From Sphingobium herbicidovorans (GTDB lineage: Bacteria; Pseudomonadota; Alphaproteobacteria; Sphingomonadales; Sphingomonadaceae): a stretch of DNA of 64,000 nt. Below are positions 7,493 through 16,510 of the stretch, in pieces. The DNA lies in assembly GCF_002080435.1 (NCBI RefSeq), contig NZ_CP020538.1, positions 2,227,501-2,291,500 of the forward strand, given 5' to 3'. Made by a program: the position numbers and the translations under genes. Within the stretch, counting starts at the first letter, position 1. Each line of letters begins with the position of its first letter. The notes under the pieces were generated by a model, which saw only the letters and a program-made list of their open reading frames with translations, had not been told where the DNA came from and searched no databases.

Positions 7493-10105
7493 ATGACACA
7501 GGCCATCCGCACCACCTGCGCCTATTGCGGTGTCGGTTGCGGCATTTCGGCCATGCCGACCGGACCCCGGTCGGTGACGATCAAGGGCGACGAGCTGCAC
7601 CCCGCCAATGCTGGCCGCCTGTGTTCCAAGGGCACGCATCTTGGCGAGACCGTGGGGCTGGAGGGCCGCCTGCTGCATCCGATGATCGGCAACAAGCGCG
7701 CCAGCTGGGACAAGGCGCTGGACCTGGTGGCGAAGAAGTTCCGCGAGACTGTGGATCGCTACGGTCCCGACAGCGTGGCCTTCTATGTTTCCGGCCAGTT
7801 GATGACCGAAGACTATTATGTCGCCAACAAGCTGATGAAGGGGTTCATCGGCACGTCGAACATCGACACCAATTCGCGTCTTTGCATGTCGAGCGCGGTT
7901 GCCGGGCACAACCGCGCCTTTGGCGAGGATGTCGTGCCCGCAACCTATGACGATCTGGAAGAAGCAGATCTCATCGTGCTGGTCGGCTCCAACACCGCCT
8001 GGTGCCACCCCATTGTATATCAGCGCATCCAGGCGGCCCGCGCGGCGCGCGGCGCCAAGCTGGTCGTCATCGACCCGCGCCGCACCGAAACCTGCGAAGG
8101 CGCGGACCTGCATTTGGCCGTAAAGCCCGGCACCGACGTAGCGTTGATGAACGGGTTGCTCGCGTGGTGCGACGCCGAGGGAATCACTGACGCTGCCTTC
8201 GTCGCGGATCATGTGAACGCCCCCGAAGGTTTCTGGGAGCATATCCGCACAGGCCATGACCTTTGGACCACGGCCAAGACCTGCGACATTGCACCCGCGC
8301 TGCTGGAGCAATTCTATAAGCTGTTCGCGGCGACCCCGCGCACAGTCACGCTGTTCAGTCAGGGCATCAATCAGTCGATCCGCGGCACCGATCAGGTGAA
8401 CGCAATCATCAACGTCCACCTCGCCACCGGCCGCATCGGCAAGCCGGGCGCCGCGCCTTTCTCGATCACCGGCCAGCCCAACGCCATGGGCGGCCGCGAA
8501 GTTGGCGGGCTTGCCTCGACCCTCGCCAGCCACATGGACTTCGCACCCGAAAATGTGGATCGAGTGGGCCGCTTCTGGGCTGCGCCGCGCATGGCTACGA
8601 AGCCGGGCCTGAAAGCCGTCGACCTCTTCCGCGCGATCAATGAAGGCCGGGTCAAGGCGCTCTGGGTGATGGCAACCAATCCCGCCGTCTCTCTGCCCGA
8701 CGCCAATAGCGTGCGCGAGGCGCTGGAGAGCGTGCCCTTCCTCGCGGTGTCAGACATCATGGGGGACACCGACACCAGCGTCCATGCCGATGTGCGCCTG
8801 CCCGCCGCTGGCTGGGGCGAGAAGGACGGCACCGTCACCAATTCGGACCGCACCATCAGCCGCCAGCGTCCCTTCCTGGACCTGCCCGGCGAGGCCAAGC
8901 CCGACTGGTGGATCGTCACCGAAGTGGCCCGCCGGATGGGTTGGCGAAACGCCTTCGCCTATGATCGGCCCGCCGACATCTGGCGCGAGCATGCGCGCCT
9001 GACCGCCTATCAGAACGACGGCCAGCGCGTGCTCAACCTGCGCGGCCATGCGACGATCGGCAACGATGCCTACGAAAGGATGGAGCCGTTTCGCTGGGGT
9101 GAGGAAAGGCCATTTTCGGATGGGCATTTCTCGACGCCCGACGGCAAGGCACGTTTCGTCCTGACGAAGCAGATGGATATTCAGGAGCCGCTGAAACAGT
9201 GGCCGATGACGCTCAACACAGGGCGCTATCGCGACCAGTGGCACACGATGAGCCGCACCGGCCTCTCGCCCAAGCTTGCGCGTCACCGCGAGGAGCCGCT
9301 GGTGGAAATCCACCCGCGCGACGCCGAGGAACTGGGCATCGTCGATCGCGATCTGGCGCGCGTCCAGACCGCGCAGGGCAACAGCATCTTTCGCGTCGCG
9401 ATCAGCACTGGCCAGCGCCCAGGCGAGATCTTCACGCCGATCCACTGGACCGACCAGATGTCGAGCGGCGGCCGCACCGGCCTGCTGCCGCGCCCACTTG
9501 TCGACCCTCATTCGGGCCAGCCGGGTTTCAAATCGACCCCGGCCAGCGTCGAGAAGGTCGCGGCCGAATGGAAGGGTTTTCTGATCCTGCGCGGATCGGA
9601 GCCGGTGAAGCTGCCCTGCCTGTGGGCGACGAGGATCAGCGTGCCGGGCGGTGCGCTTTACGAGGTGGCGGGCAATGGCGATCCGGCGCGGCTGGAGGCT
9701 TTCCTGCCCAAGGGCGACCGGGTCGAGGCGATGGACGCATCCCGTGGCACCCGCCGGATCGCGACCATCAGCGAGGGCAAGCTGTGCGGCGTGCTGTTCG
9801 TGACGCGCACCGGCCTGCTGCCCTCGCGCGACTGGCTGATCCGGCAACTGGAGGCCGAGGGCGTGGGCGGTTCGGTGCTCGCGGCGCGCGGCCCGGGGAA
9901 CCAACCGGACAAGGGCGCGACGATCTGCGTCTGTTTCGATATCGGCCTTAACCAGATCATGACCGCCATCCGCGAGCAGAGCCTGGTCGATGTGCCCGCC
10001 ATCGGCAAGGCGATCGGCGCAGGGACCAATTGCGGGTCCTGTCGCCCCGCACTCGCCAACATCCTTGCCCAAATCCCGCAGGAGACTCTCCATGCAGCCG
10101 AATGA
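7493..10105 (+). CDS. assimilatory nitrate reductase, catalytic subunit with C-terminal BFD-like domain
   Basis: The 870-residue molybdopterin oxidoreductase has an N-terminal [4Fe-4S] site (Cys9, Cys12, Cys16 and Cys44) and the DMSO-reductase fold with the cofactor-binding segment CMSSAV in the first half. The C-terminal tail (about 820-870) carries a BFD-like [2Fe-2S] motif, CVCFD then CGSC. This is the NasC/NarB layout, reducing nitrate to nitrite in the cytoplasm. I start at 7493 behind AGAGGT; an upstream ATG at 7442 is in frame but weaker. The last bases overlap cobA by 14 nt, which supports one operon nirB-nirD-nitrate reductase-cobA. Confidence 0.93.
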   Translation: MTQAIRTTCAYCGVGCGISAMPTGPRSVTIKGDELHPANAGRLCSKGTHLGETVGLEGRLLHPMIGNKRASWDKALDLVAKKFRETVDRYGPDSVAFYVSGQLMTEDYYVANKLMKGFIGTSNIDTNSRLCMSSAVAGHNRAFGEDVVPATYDDLEEADLIVLVGSNTAWCHPIVYQRIQAARAARGAKLVVIDPRRTETCEGADLHLAVKPGTDVALMNGLLAWCDAEGITDAAFVADHVNAPEGFWEHIRTGHDLWTTAKTCDIAPALLEQFYKLFAATPRTVTLFSQGINQSIRGTDQVNAIINVHLATGRIGKPGAAPFSITGQPNAMGGREVGGLASTLASHMDFAPENVDRVGRFWAAPRMATKPGLKAVDLFRAINEGRVKALWVMATNPAVSLPDANSVREALESVPFLAVSDIMGDTDTSVHADVRLPAAGWGEKDGTVTNSDRTISRQRPFLDLPGEAKPDWWIVTEVARRMGWRNAFAYDRPADIWREHARLTAYQNDGQRVLNLRGHATIGNDAYERMEPFRWGEERPFSDGHFSTPDGKARFVLTKQMDIQEPLKQWPMTLNTGRYRDQWHTMSRTGLSPKLARHREEPLVEIHPRDAEELGIVDRDLARVQTAQGNSIFRVAISTGQRPGEIFTPIHWTDQMSSGGRTGLLPRPLVDPHSGQPGFKSTPASVEKVAAEWKGFLILRGSEPVKLPCLWATRISVPGGALYEVAGNGDPARLEAFLPKGDRVEAMDASRGTRRIATISEGKLCGVLFVTRTGLLPSRDWLIRQLEAEGVGGSVLAARGPGNQPDKGATICVCFDIGLNQIMTAIREQSLVDVPAIGKAIGAGTNCGSCRPALANILAQIPQETLHAAE

Positions 10106-10874
10106 ACTGATCGCCCCCGGTGAAGTCTGGCTCGTCGGCGCAGGCCCCGGCGATCCCGATCTGCTCACCCGCAAGGCCGAAAAGCTGATCGCGGCCGCCG
10201 ACATCATTTTCTACGATGCGCTCGTCGGTGCCGGCGTGCTCGACCTTATCCCTGCTGGCGTCGAGCGTGTCAGCGTCGGCAAGCGTTCTGGCCGCCACAG
10301 CAAGGCGCAGGAAAGCATCAACGATCTGCTGCTCGCCGCGGCGAAGGCTGGGAAGCGTGTCGTGCGCCTGAAAGGCGGCGATCCATCGATCTTTGGCCGC
10401 TCGGCCGAGGAGATGGAGCATTTGGCCGCGGACGGCGTTCGTTTTCGCATCTGTCCGGGGATCACGACCGCCAGCGCCGCCGCTGCGAGCGGCAGCGCCT
10501 CGCTCACCCTGCGGGGCGTCGCGCGCGGGCTGACGCTGGTGACGGCGCATCTGAAGGTAGGCGAGCCGCTCAAACTCGACTGGGAGGCGCTGGCGCGTCC
10601 CGGCGGCACTCTGGGCATCTATATGGGCCGCGCCGCCGCCGGAGAGATCAGCCGGCAATTGATCGCTGCTGGCCGCGACCCGGAAACGCCGGTGATGGTT
10701 GCGGTCAACGTCTCGCTGCCCACCGAACGCCTCATCCGGGGCAGGCTTTCCGCGCTTGCCTTTCTGGTGGCCACCATCAGCGATGAGGACCCGACGCTGC
10801 TTCTGATCGGTGAAGCCGTGGCGGGCACGGCCATGCCTGTGGAGACTGCCGTGAGCGTCGCCCTTCAGGTCTGA
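10092..10874 (+). CDS. cobA: uroporphyrinogen-III C-methyltransferase
   Basis: The 260-residue SAM-dependent methylase makes precorrin-2, the precursor of siroheme and cobalamin. Family motifs are present: VGAGPGDPDLLTRKA at the N-terminus, DALV, GKRSGRHS and RLKGGDPSIFGR. The start at 10092 overlaps the end of the nitrate reductase gene. Its place in the nitrate operon indicates supply of siroheme for NirB. There is no fused CysG dehydrogenase/ferrochelatase domain, so that activity must be encoded elsewhere. Confidence 0.93.
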   Translation: MQPNELIAPGEVWLVGAGPGDPDLLTRKAEKLIAAADIIFYDALVGAGVLDLIPAGVERVSVGKRSGRHSKAQESINDLLLAAAKAGKRVVRLKGGDPSIFGRSAEEMEHLAADGVRFRICPGITTASAAAASGSASLTLRGVARGLTLVTAHLKVGEPLKLDWEALARPGGTLGIYMGRAAAGEISRQLIAAGRDPETPVMVAVNVSLPTERLIRGRLSALAFLVATISDEDPTLLLIGEAVAGTAMPVETAVSVALQV

Positions 10875-10896
10875 AGTTGCCCTCCACGATTTTGCC

Positions 10897-10957
10897 CTGA
10901 GCCTGTCGATGCGCCTGCCTTAGTTGGAAGGAAGGTGTGGGGTATCGACAGGCTCAG
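10897..10957. terminator. inverted repeat between cobA and mobA, likely bidirectional terminator
   Basis: CTGAGCCTGTCGAT (10897-10910) is a perfect inverted match to ATCGACAGGCTCAG (10944-10957) around a 33-base loop. The right arm overlaps the mobA stop codon. The core CTGAGCyTGTCGA recurs in the flgH gene of this window, so it is also a dispersed repeat. No strong T run follows. Confidence 0.55.
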
Positions 10958-11487
10958 ACATTGCGCAGCCTGTCCAGATCGTCCGGCCAGTTGATATTGG
11001 GCAGCACGATGTCCGGCCGATCGACAATGCGCGCACCGATGCGGTTCAGCCAGCCATATATGGACCGGTTGTTGTCCTCCGCCAGATGCGCGTCCATTTC
11101 GACTGCGAGGGATGCAGGCCAGAAGCCTGCCAGCTGTTGACCCTTGAGCACAGCCGCGCGGTCGCCGACCAGCGCGTCAGCCAGCGCGGACGGATAGACC
11201 GGCATGTCACACCCGGTTGTCAGCACCGCGTTAAATCCCTGCTCAGCCGCATGATGCAGCGCCGCGTTCAGCCCGCCCAATGGACCCATGTCTGGTGCTG
11301 GCCGGTCGGTAAGGCATGTCATGCCTTGGACCTCCCGCCCGCAGACCACGACAGCTTCCACATGCGGCGTTATCGCCGTCACGGCATGGTCCAGCAGCGT
11401 GCGCCCGTCCGGCAACAGGGCCGTCGCCTTATCGCTCCCGAAACGGCTCGATCGCCCTCCCGCCAGCACTGCGCCCAGCAATCGCAT
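10954..11487 (-). CDS. mobA: molybdenum cofactor guanylyltransferase
   Basis: The 177-residue nucleotidyltransferase attaches GMP to molybdopterin to give the bis-MGD form used by DMSO-reductase-type enzymes such as the nearby nitrate reductase. The N-terminal loop LAGGRSSRFGSDKA binds GTP, and GCDMP carries the metal-binding aspartate. The length is normal for the family. It is convergent with the nitrate operon, so it is co-located but not co-transcribed. Confidence 0.92.
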   Translation of the reverse strand: MRLLGAVLAGGRSSRFGSDKATALLPDGRTLLDHAVTAITPHVEAVVVCGREVQGMTCLTDRPAPDMGPLGGLNAALHHAAEQGFNAVLTTGCDMPVYPSALADALVGDRAAVLKGQQLAGFWPASLAVEMDAHLAEDNNRSIYGWLNRIGARIVDRPDIVLPNINWPDDLDRLRNV

Positions 11488-11564
11488 CCAACCACTCCTT
11501 GGCAGAACCCTGTCTTTCCACTATGGCGCGCCGCGTGAGCGGGCAACCGTTGACATGAAGAAGA

Positions 11565-11785
11565 TCGCGCCGGTGCCCATTTGGGCTTGAAAGGGAATGC
11601 GGTGCGGATGGCTTGCCCATCCAACTCCGCGGCTGTCCCTGCAACTGTAAGCGGCGAGCGCGATGCACGGGGGACCTGCGCTTTCGAAAGGGGAAGGCGA
11701 AGGGACCAGCCACTGGGCGGCCAGCCCGGGAAGGCTTGTGCATCGCTGCCTTGACCCGCGAGCCAGGAGACCTGCCGGCGCATGG
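11565..11785 (+). ncRNA. cobalamin (AdoCbl) riboswitch
   Basis: The conserved blocks come in order: GGTGCCC near the 5' end, GGGAATGCGGTG, CTGTCCCTGCAACTGTAAG (the B12 box), GCCACTG, CCCGGGAAGGC and finally GAGCCAGGAGACCTGCC. This is the adenosylcobalamin riboswitch layout. It lies upstream of a BtuB-like receptor and is expected to shut it off when cobalamin is plentiful. About 180 bases separate it from the start codon. I see no clean T-tailed terminator there, so the expression platform is unclear. Confidence 0.95.
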
Positions 11786-11964
11786 TCGCTCTTGCCTTGG
11801 GTCCAGGGATCGGCCCAGGCACGGTGTTTTCCGTCTGAGCGACGCAGCGGCGGGGGCCGCATCGGTGCGCGGGGCGGGACGCTGGCGTCTGTCCTTCCCG
11901 CATGCCGACCGTTTGCGCGGATGCTCCTGCCTGAAGTCGCGTGACGCTCAGGGAAGACAATATA

Positions 11965-13803
11965 ATGTTGAAAATCGGAATATCGCTTGTGGCGCTGCTG
12001 GCTGCGACGCCCGCACTCGCGGAACAGTCGGACAGCATCGTGGTCACCGCGCTTGGCATTGAGCAGCCGCGCGATGAAGTTGGTCAGGCCGTCTCCGTCA
12101 TTGATGCGCAGACCATCGAGACGCGTCAAAATGTCAGCGTGGCCGACCTGATCGCCACCACGCCGGGCGTGCGCTTCAATCGCGCCGATGCTGTTGGCGG
12201 TGTGACCGGCATTTCAATCCGGGGCGCTGAAACGACGCAGACGCTGGTGTTGTTGGATGGCGTCAAGATCAACGATCCCAGCGGCATTGGCGACGCTTAT
12301 GATTTCGGCAATTTGCTGACGGGCAATATCCGGCGGATCGAGATACTGCGCGGTTCCAACTCGGTCGTCTATGGCAGCCAGGCGATCGGCGGCGTCATCA
12401 ACATCATGACCGGAGAACCGGGCGATGGCTTTGGCGGGTCCGCATCGGTGGATTACGGCTATGCCGATACGGTGAATGCAAAGGCGGACGTTTCGGGCAG
12501 CAGCGGCATTGTGGCGGGCAGCGCGGGGGCCGCATGGTTCCGCACCGATGGCATTTCGGCTGCGCAGGGCGGCACGGAAAAGGACGGCTACGAGAATATT
12601 GCCGCCCACGCCAAACTGAAGTTGAGCTTGGCCGATAATCTGAGCCTCGACCTGCGTGGCTATTATATTCATGCCGACCTCGACACCGACATCTTCTTTG
12701 CCGAGCCGATGGAGTCCACGGACAGCAGCAAGCTGAACCAGTATATCGGCTATGCTGGCATCAACCTTACCCTGTTCGAGGGCAAGCTGACGCAGAGGGC
12801 GGCAGTCACCTGGTTCCGCAACGACCGTGACTATTTCTCGTCCTTCGGCGACTATGGCTATTCGGGCACCAATCTGCGTTTCGAATATGAAGGCGTCTAC
12901 CAACCCGTCGATCAGGCGAAGCTGGTGTTCGGCTATGAGCATGAGAGCCCGGATTACGATTTTTACGGCTTTGGATCGGGCGGCGCGAAGGCGAACATCG
13001 ACAGCGTCTTTGCTCTTGCCGTCGTGAAGCCCTTTACCGGTCTCTCGCTGACCGGCGGCGTGCGTCATGATGACCATAGCCAGTTTGGTGGTGCGACCAC
13101 CTTCGGCGCGAACGCCAACTACACCCCCAATGGCGGCGCGACCAATATCCGCTCCAGCTACGGCGAAGGTTTCAAGGCACCCTCGCTCTACCAGCTTTAC
13201 GATGGCTTCAACGGCAACCCCGCTTTGCAGCCCGAAAGGTCGAAGAGCTATGATATCGGCTTTGACCAGAGCCTGGACGGCGGGCGCGCGCTGTTTTCCA
13301 TCACTGCGTTCCGCCGTGATACGCGTGACCAAATCTATTTCGACGGCGTCATTCCGCCATTCGGGCAATATATCAATCTCACCCGCACCCGCGCCAAGGG
13401 TGTTGAGGCGGCCGTGACGCTGAAGCCGGTCGATGCGCTTACCGTCACCGCGGCATATAGTTATATCGACGCGGTGGATCGCTCAGAAGGCGGCATCAAC
13501 GAAGGAAAGCTGCTGCCCCGCCGCGCCAAGGACGCCGTCAGTGTTTCGGCCGATTACATATGGTCCTTTGGCCTGTCAGCCGGAGCGACCCTTACGATGG
13601 TAGGCGACAGCTTCAACGACGCCGCCAATACGCAGTCGCTTGATGGCTATGCGCTGATGGGCGTCCGCGCATCCCTGCCCATCACCGGCAGTCTCGAAAT
13701 CTATGGCCGCATCGACAATCTGTTCGATGAGGAATACGCGACCGTTTATGGCTATAACACTTATGGGCGTTCGGCCTATGGCGGCGTTCGTGTCCGTTTC
13801 TAA
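11965..13803 (+). CDS. btuB: TonB-dependent vitamin B12 receptor, BtuB-like
   Basis: The 612-residue outer membrane protein begins with a signal peptide (MLKIGISLVALLAATPALA). A TonB-box-like segment DSIVVTA follows, then the plug (about 40-150, with IRGAETTQTLVLLDGVKIND) and a beta-barrel ending in an aromatic residue (VRVRF). I start at the ATG at 11965; a GTG at 11941 is in frame. The upstream cobalamin riboswitch and downstream BtuFCD-like genes assign it to corrinoid uptake. Confidence 0.9.
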   Translation: MLKIGISLVALLAATPALAEQSDSIVVTALGIEQPRDEVGQAVSVIDAQTIETRQNVSVADLIATTPGVRFNRADAVGGVTGISIRGAETTQTLVLLDGVKINDPSGIGDAYDFGNLLTGNIRRIEILRGSNSVVYGSQAIGGVINIMTGEPGDGFGGSASVDYGYADTVNAKADVSGSSGIVAGSAGAAWFRTDGISAAQGGTEKDGYENIAAHAKLKLSLADNLSLDLRGYYIHADLDTDIFFAEPMESTDSSKLNQYIGYAGINLTLFEGKLTQRAAVTWFRNDRDYFSSFGDYGYSGTNLRFEYEGVYQPVDQAKLVFGYEHESPDYDFYGFGSGGAKANIDSVFALAVVKPFTGLSLTGGVRHDDHSQFGGATTFGANANYTPNGGATNIRSSYGEGFKAPSLYQLYDGFNGNPALQPERSKSYDIGFDQSLDGGRALFSITAFRRDTRDQIYFDGVIPPFGQYINLTRTRAKGVEAAVTLKPVDALTVTAAYSYIDAVDRSEGGINEGKLLPRRAKDAVSVSADYIWSFGLSAGATLTMVGDSFNDAANTQSLDGYALMGVRASLPITGSLEIYGRIDNLFDEEYATVYGYNTYGRSAYGGVRVRF

Positions 13804-13839
13804 GGGCTGGCGAGAGGGGCGGGCGTGAGCCTTTGCCCC

Positions 13840-14679
13840 TCAGCGTCTGGGCGCAGCGTTGACCTGCGCCCCAGCCTTGGCTGCATTCAGCTGCACCACG
13901 ATGCCGCGCACCGCCTTCACATAGGCAGGCCCGCCGCACACCGTCCATGCTTGCGGCAGGCGGATGCGTGGGATCGACCGCAGGACGGGATGATGCAGCA
14001 TCTCCGTCCCCTGATCGACGACCTTCTCGCTTCCGCTTTCGACGATAAGCCAGTCGGGCCTGGCGGCGATCATCTGCTCAAGCGGTACTTGCGCCAGCGC
14101 TGGCTTGCCCAGCCTGGCGGCGAGGTTGGTCAGCCCCGCGCGGCGGATCAACTCATCGACCAGCGTGCCCGTGCCGGTCATATAGCCGCGCCGCTGATAA
14201 TAGGCCGCCACGCCGCCGCGCGCGGCGCGGGGCAGAGCGGCGAGGTCGCGCTCCATGGCGCGGATAAGCGCAACGCCGCGCTCGGGATGGCCCACGGCGG
14301 TCGCCACTTCGCGGATTTGCGCTCGGATCGTTGCAAAACTGTCCGCGCTCGCCAGGCCCAGCCTGCGCCATTGCCCCGGCGGCGCACCCACGACGCCGCC
14401 AGCGCCATCGGGAAAGCCGATCAACAGGTCGGGCCGCATCGCCAGCACTTCCTCAGCGGGACGCCGAAGGACGCGAAACTTGCGCGCCTGCGCCACTGCG
14501 GCCGACAGTTCCGGATCATGTCCATAGGGACTGAGCGCCGCGATCTGTTCTGGATCGGCGAGCGCCAGCACATATTGATCGGCGCAGGTGTTGAGCGACA
14601 CGATTCGCCGGGGGGCGGGCGACGCAGCGCCCGTCAGGCCAAGCGCACAGAGCGCCGCGATCACCATTTTTCCGCGCAT
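13840..14679 (-). CDS. cobalamin ABC transporter substrate-binding protein, BtuF-like
   Basis: This periplasmic binding protein has a helical-backbone (FecB/BtuF) fold. A signal peptide (MRGKMVIAALCALGLTGAAS) is followed by RRIVSLNTCADQYVLAL, the usual start of the first lobe. The start at 14679 has AAGG eight bases upstream; a TTG at 14700 is also in frame. It faces the btuC gene with only 38 bases between start codons, so the promoters must overlap coding sequence. Its neighbours make corrinoid binding the likely role, though siderophore binding cannot be excluded from fold alone. Confidence 0.8.
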   Translation of the reverse strand: MRGKMVIAALCALGLTGAASPAPRRIVSLNTCADQYVLALADPEQIAALSPYGHDPELSAAVAQARKFRVLRRPAEEVLAMRPDLLIGFPDGAGGVVGAPPGQWRRLGLASADSFATIRAQIREVATAVGHPERGVALIRAMERDLAALPRAARGGVAAYYQRRGYMTGTGTLVDELIRRAGLTNLAARLGKPALAQVPLEQMIAARPDWLIVESGSEKVVDQGTEMLHHPVLRSIPRIRLPQAWTVCGGPAYVKAVRGIVVQLNAAKAGAQVNAAPRR

Positions 14680-14717
14680 GAAACGGGCCTTACCAAGCAA
14701 CAGCCGGGACGCAAGCC

Positions 14718-15713
14718 ATGAGCCTGCGCCGTCACCCGATACTGATCCCCATTCTGGCCGCGCTTACCATTGTCGCCGCGCTGGGATCGATCACGCTCGG
14801 TGCGGTGCCGCTCACAGCTACGCGCATTTTCGCGGTCCTCATGGGCGGCGGTGACGAGGTCGCTCGCGCGATACTTGTCGATCTGCGCCTGCCGCGCATG
14901 CTGCTGGGGATCATCGTCGGCGCGATGCTGGGGCTGGCGGGCGCTGCGCTTCAGGGTTATCTGCGCAACCCGCTGGCCGAACCCTCGGTCCTTGGCGCAT
15001 CCAATGCCGCCGCCTTGGGCGCGGTTTGCGCCATATATTTCGGTCTGGCGCAGATGCATCCGGCCATATTGCCCATCCTGGCAATCGCCACCAGCCTGAT
15101 GGCGATCACCGCGCTGTTCCTGCTCGCAGGGCCATCGGAAAGCCCGCTAACCCTGATCCTTGCCGGTATCGCCGTTGCCACGCTGGCCGGGGCGGGGATC
15201 AGCTTGTCGCTCAACCTTTCGCCCAATCCTTTCGCCGCGATGGAGATCATGAGCTGGCTGATGGGCAGCCTTGAAAACCGCAGCTATGCGCATGTCTGGA
15301 TCGCATTACCCTGTGTCCTCATCGGCGGTGCACTGCTATTTATCGACGGCCGCACGCTCGACGCGCTGACGTTGGGCGAGGAGGGCGCGCAGGCGCTGGG
15401 CGCCGATCTTGGCAAGGCGCGGCTGCGGATCATGCTGGGCGTCGCCATCGGCGTGGGCGGGGCGGTTGCGGTTTCCGGCGCGATCGGTTTCGTCGGCCTG
15501 ATCGTGCCACATCTGGTTCGTCCGCTGACCGACCGTTCGCCTTCGGCGATCCTGTTCCCTTCGCTGCTCGGTGGTGCGGCGCTGCTCACCTTCGCCGACA
15601 TTGGCGTGCGCCTGATCCCCACCAGCAGCGAGTTGAAACTCGGCGTCCTCACCGCCTTGCTCGGCGTGCCGGTCTTTCTGATTCATTTGATGCGGGAGCG
15701 GCGGCTATGGTGA
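14718..15713 (+). CDS. FecCD/BtuC-family ABC transporter permease
   Basis: The 331-residue inner membrane permease has nine to ten hydrophobic segments. It carries the FecCD family signatures LRLPRMLLGIIVGAMLGLAG, GYLRNPLAEPSVLG and SGAIGFVGLIVPHLVR. The family imports cobalamin, heme or iron siderophores as a homodimer. The cobalamin riboswitch and BtuB-like receptor next door make B12 the best guess. Its last bases overlap the ATPase gene by 7 nt. Confidence 0.88.
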   Translation: MSLRRHPILIPILAALTIVAALGSITLGAVPLTATRIFAVLMGGGDEVARAILVDLRLPRMLLGIIVGAMLGLAGAALQGYLRNPLAEPSVLGASNAAALGAVCAIYFGLAQMHPAILPILAIATSLMAITALFLLAGPSESPLTLILAGIAVATLAGAGISLSLNLSPNPFAAMEIMSWLMGSLENRSYAHVWIALPCVLIGGALLFIDGRTLDALTLGEEGAQALGADLGKARLRIMLGVAIGVGGAVAVSGAIGFVGLIVPHLVRPLTDRSPSAILFPSLLGGAALLTFADIGVRLIPTSSELKLGVLTALLGVPVFLIHLMRERRLW

Positions 15714-16486
15714 CCGTCCGGGCCGAAAGCCTGTCCGTCCGCCTTGGGCGTCATGCTGCCGTAACCTCCGTGACCATGACGCTGGAGCCGGGCCAGCTGG
15801 TCGGCATCGTCGGTCCCAATGGCGCAGGCAAATCGACGCTGATCCGCGCCCTTCTGCGCCTTGTCCGCGCGAAAAGCGGCGAAGTGTGGATTGACGGCAG
15901 TCCGATCGCCAGCCTCAGCCGCAAGGATGTGGCGCGTCGGATCGCCTATCTGCCGCAGGGCCAGACGCTGCATTGGCCGTTATTGGTGGAACGGCTGGTT
16001 GCGCTTGGCCGGATGCCGCATCTGGGGCCGCTGTCCCGCCTGTCCGATCAGGATGAGGCAATTGTCGATGCCGCACTCACCCGCGCCGATGTTCTGCATT
16101 TGAAGGGCCGGATCGCCACTGAATTATCGGGCGGCGAGCGCGCCCGCGTGCTGCTGGCCCGCGCGCTGGCGGTGGGCGCGCCCGGGCTGATCGCCGACGA
16201 ACCGCTCGCCGCGCTTGATCCGGGGCATCAGCTCGACGTGATGGACTTGCTCAAGGCCGAAGCCAGCGCCGGATCGTTGGTGGTGACTGTCCTGCACGAC
16301 CTGGGCATGGCGGCGCGCTATTGCGACCGGTTGCTGCTGATGGACAAGGGCAGGCTGGTCGCCGATGGCAAGCCGATGGCGGTGCTGACCGAACAAAGCC
16401 TTGCTGAGGTCTACGGCATATCGGCTTGCATCGAGCCTGATGGCGAATGGCCGCTGATCCTGCCGACGGGGCGAATCACGCCCTAA
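15707..16486 (+). CDS. ABC transporter ATP-binding protein, BtuD-like
   Basis: The 259-residue ATPase shows Walker A GPNGAGKST, a Q-loop (YLPQGQ), signature LSGGERAR, Walker B GLIADEP and the H-loop VLHD. It overlaps the permease gene and completes a BtuF/C/D importer at the inner membrane, presumably for corrinoids. Confidence 0.9.
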   Translation: MVTVRAESLSVRLGRHAAVTSVTMTLEPGQLVGIVGPNGAGKSTLIRALLRLVRAKSGEVWIDGSPIASLSRKDVARRIAYLPQGQTLHWPLLVERLVALGRMPHLGPLSRLSDQDEAIVDAALTRADVLHLKGRIATELSGGERARVLLARALAVGAPGLIADEPLAALDPGHQLDVMDLLKAEASAGSLVVTVLHDLGMAARYCDRLLLMDKGRLVADGKPMAVLTEQSLAEVYGISACIEPDGEWPLILPTGRITP

Positions 16487-16510
16487 ACACCGACCTCCGT
16501 TCGACCTGAG

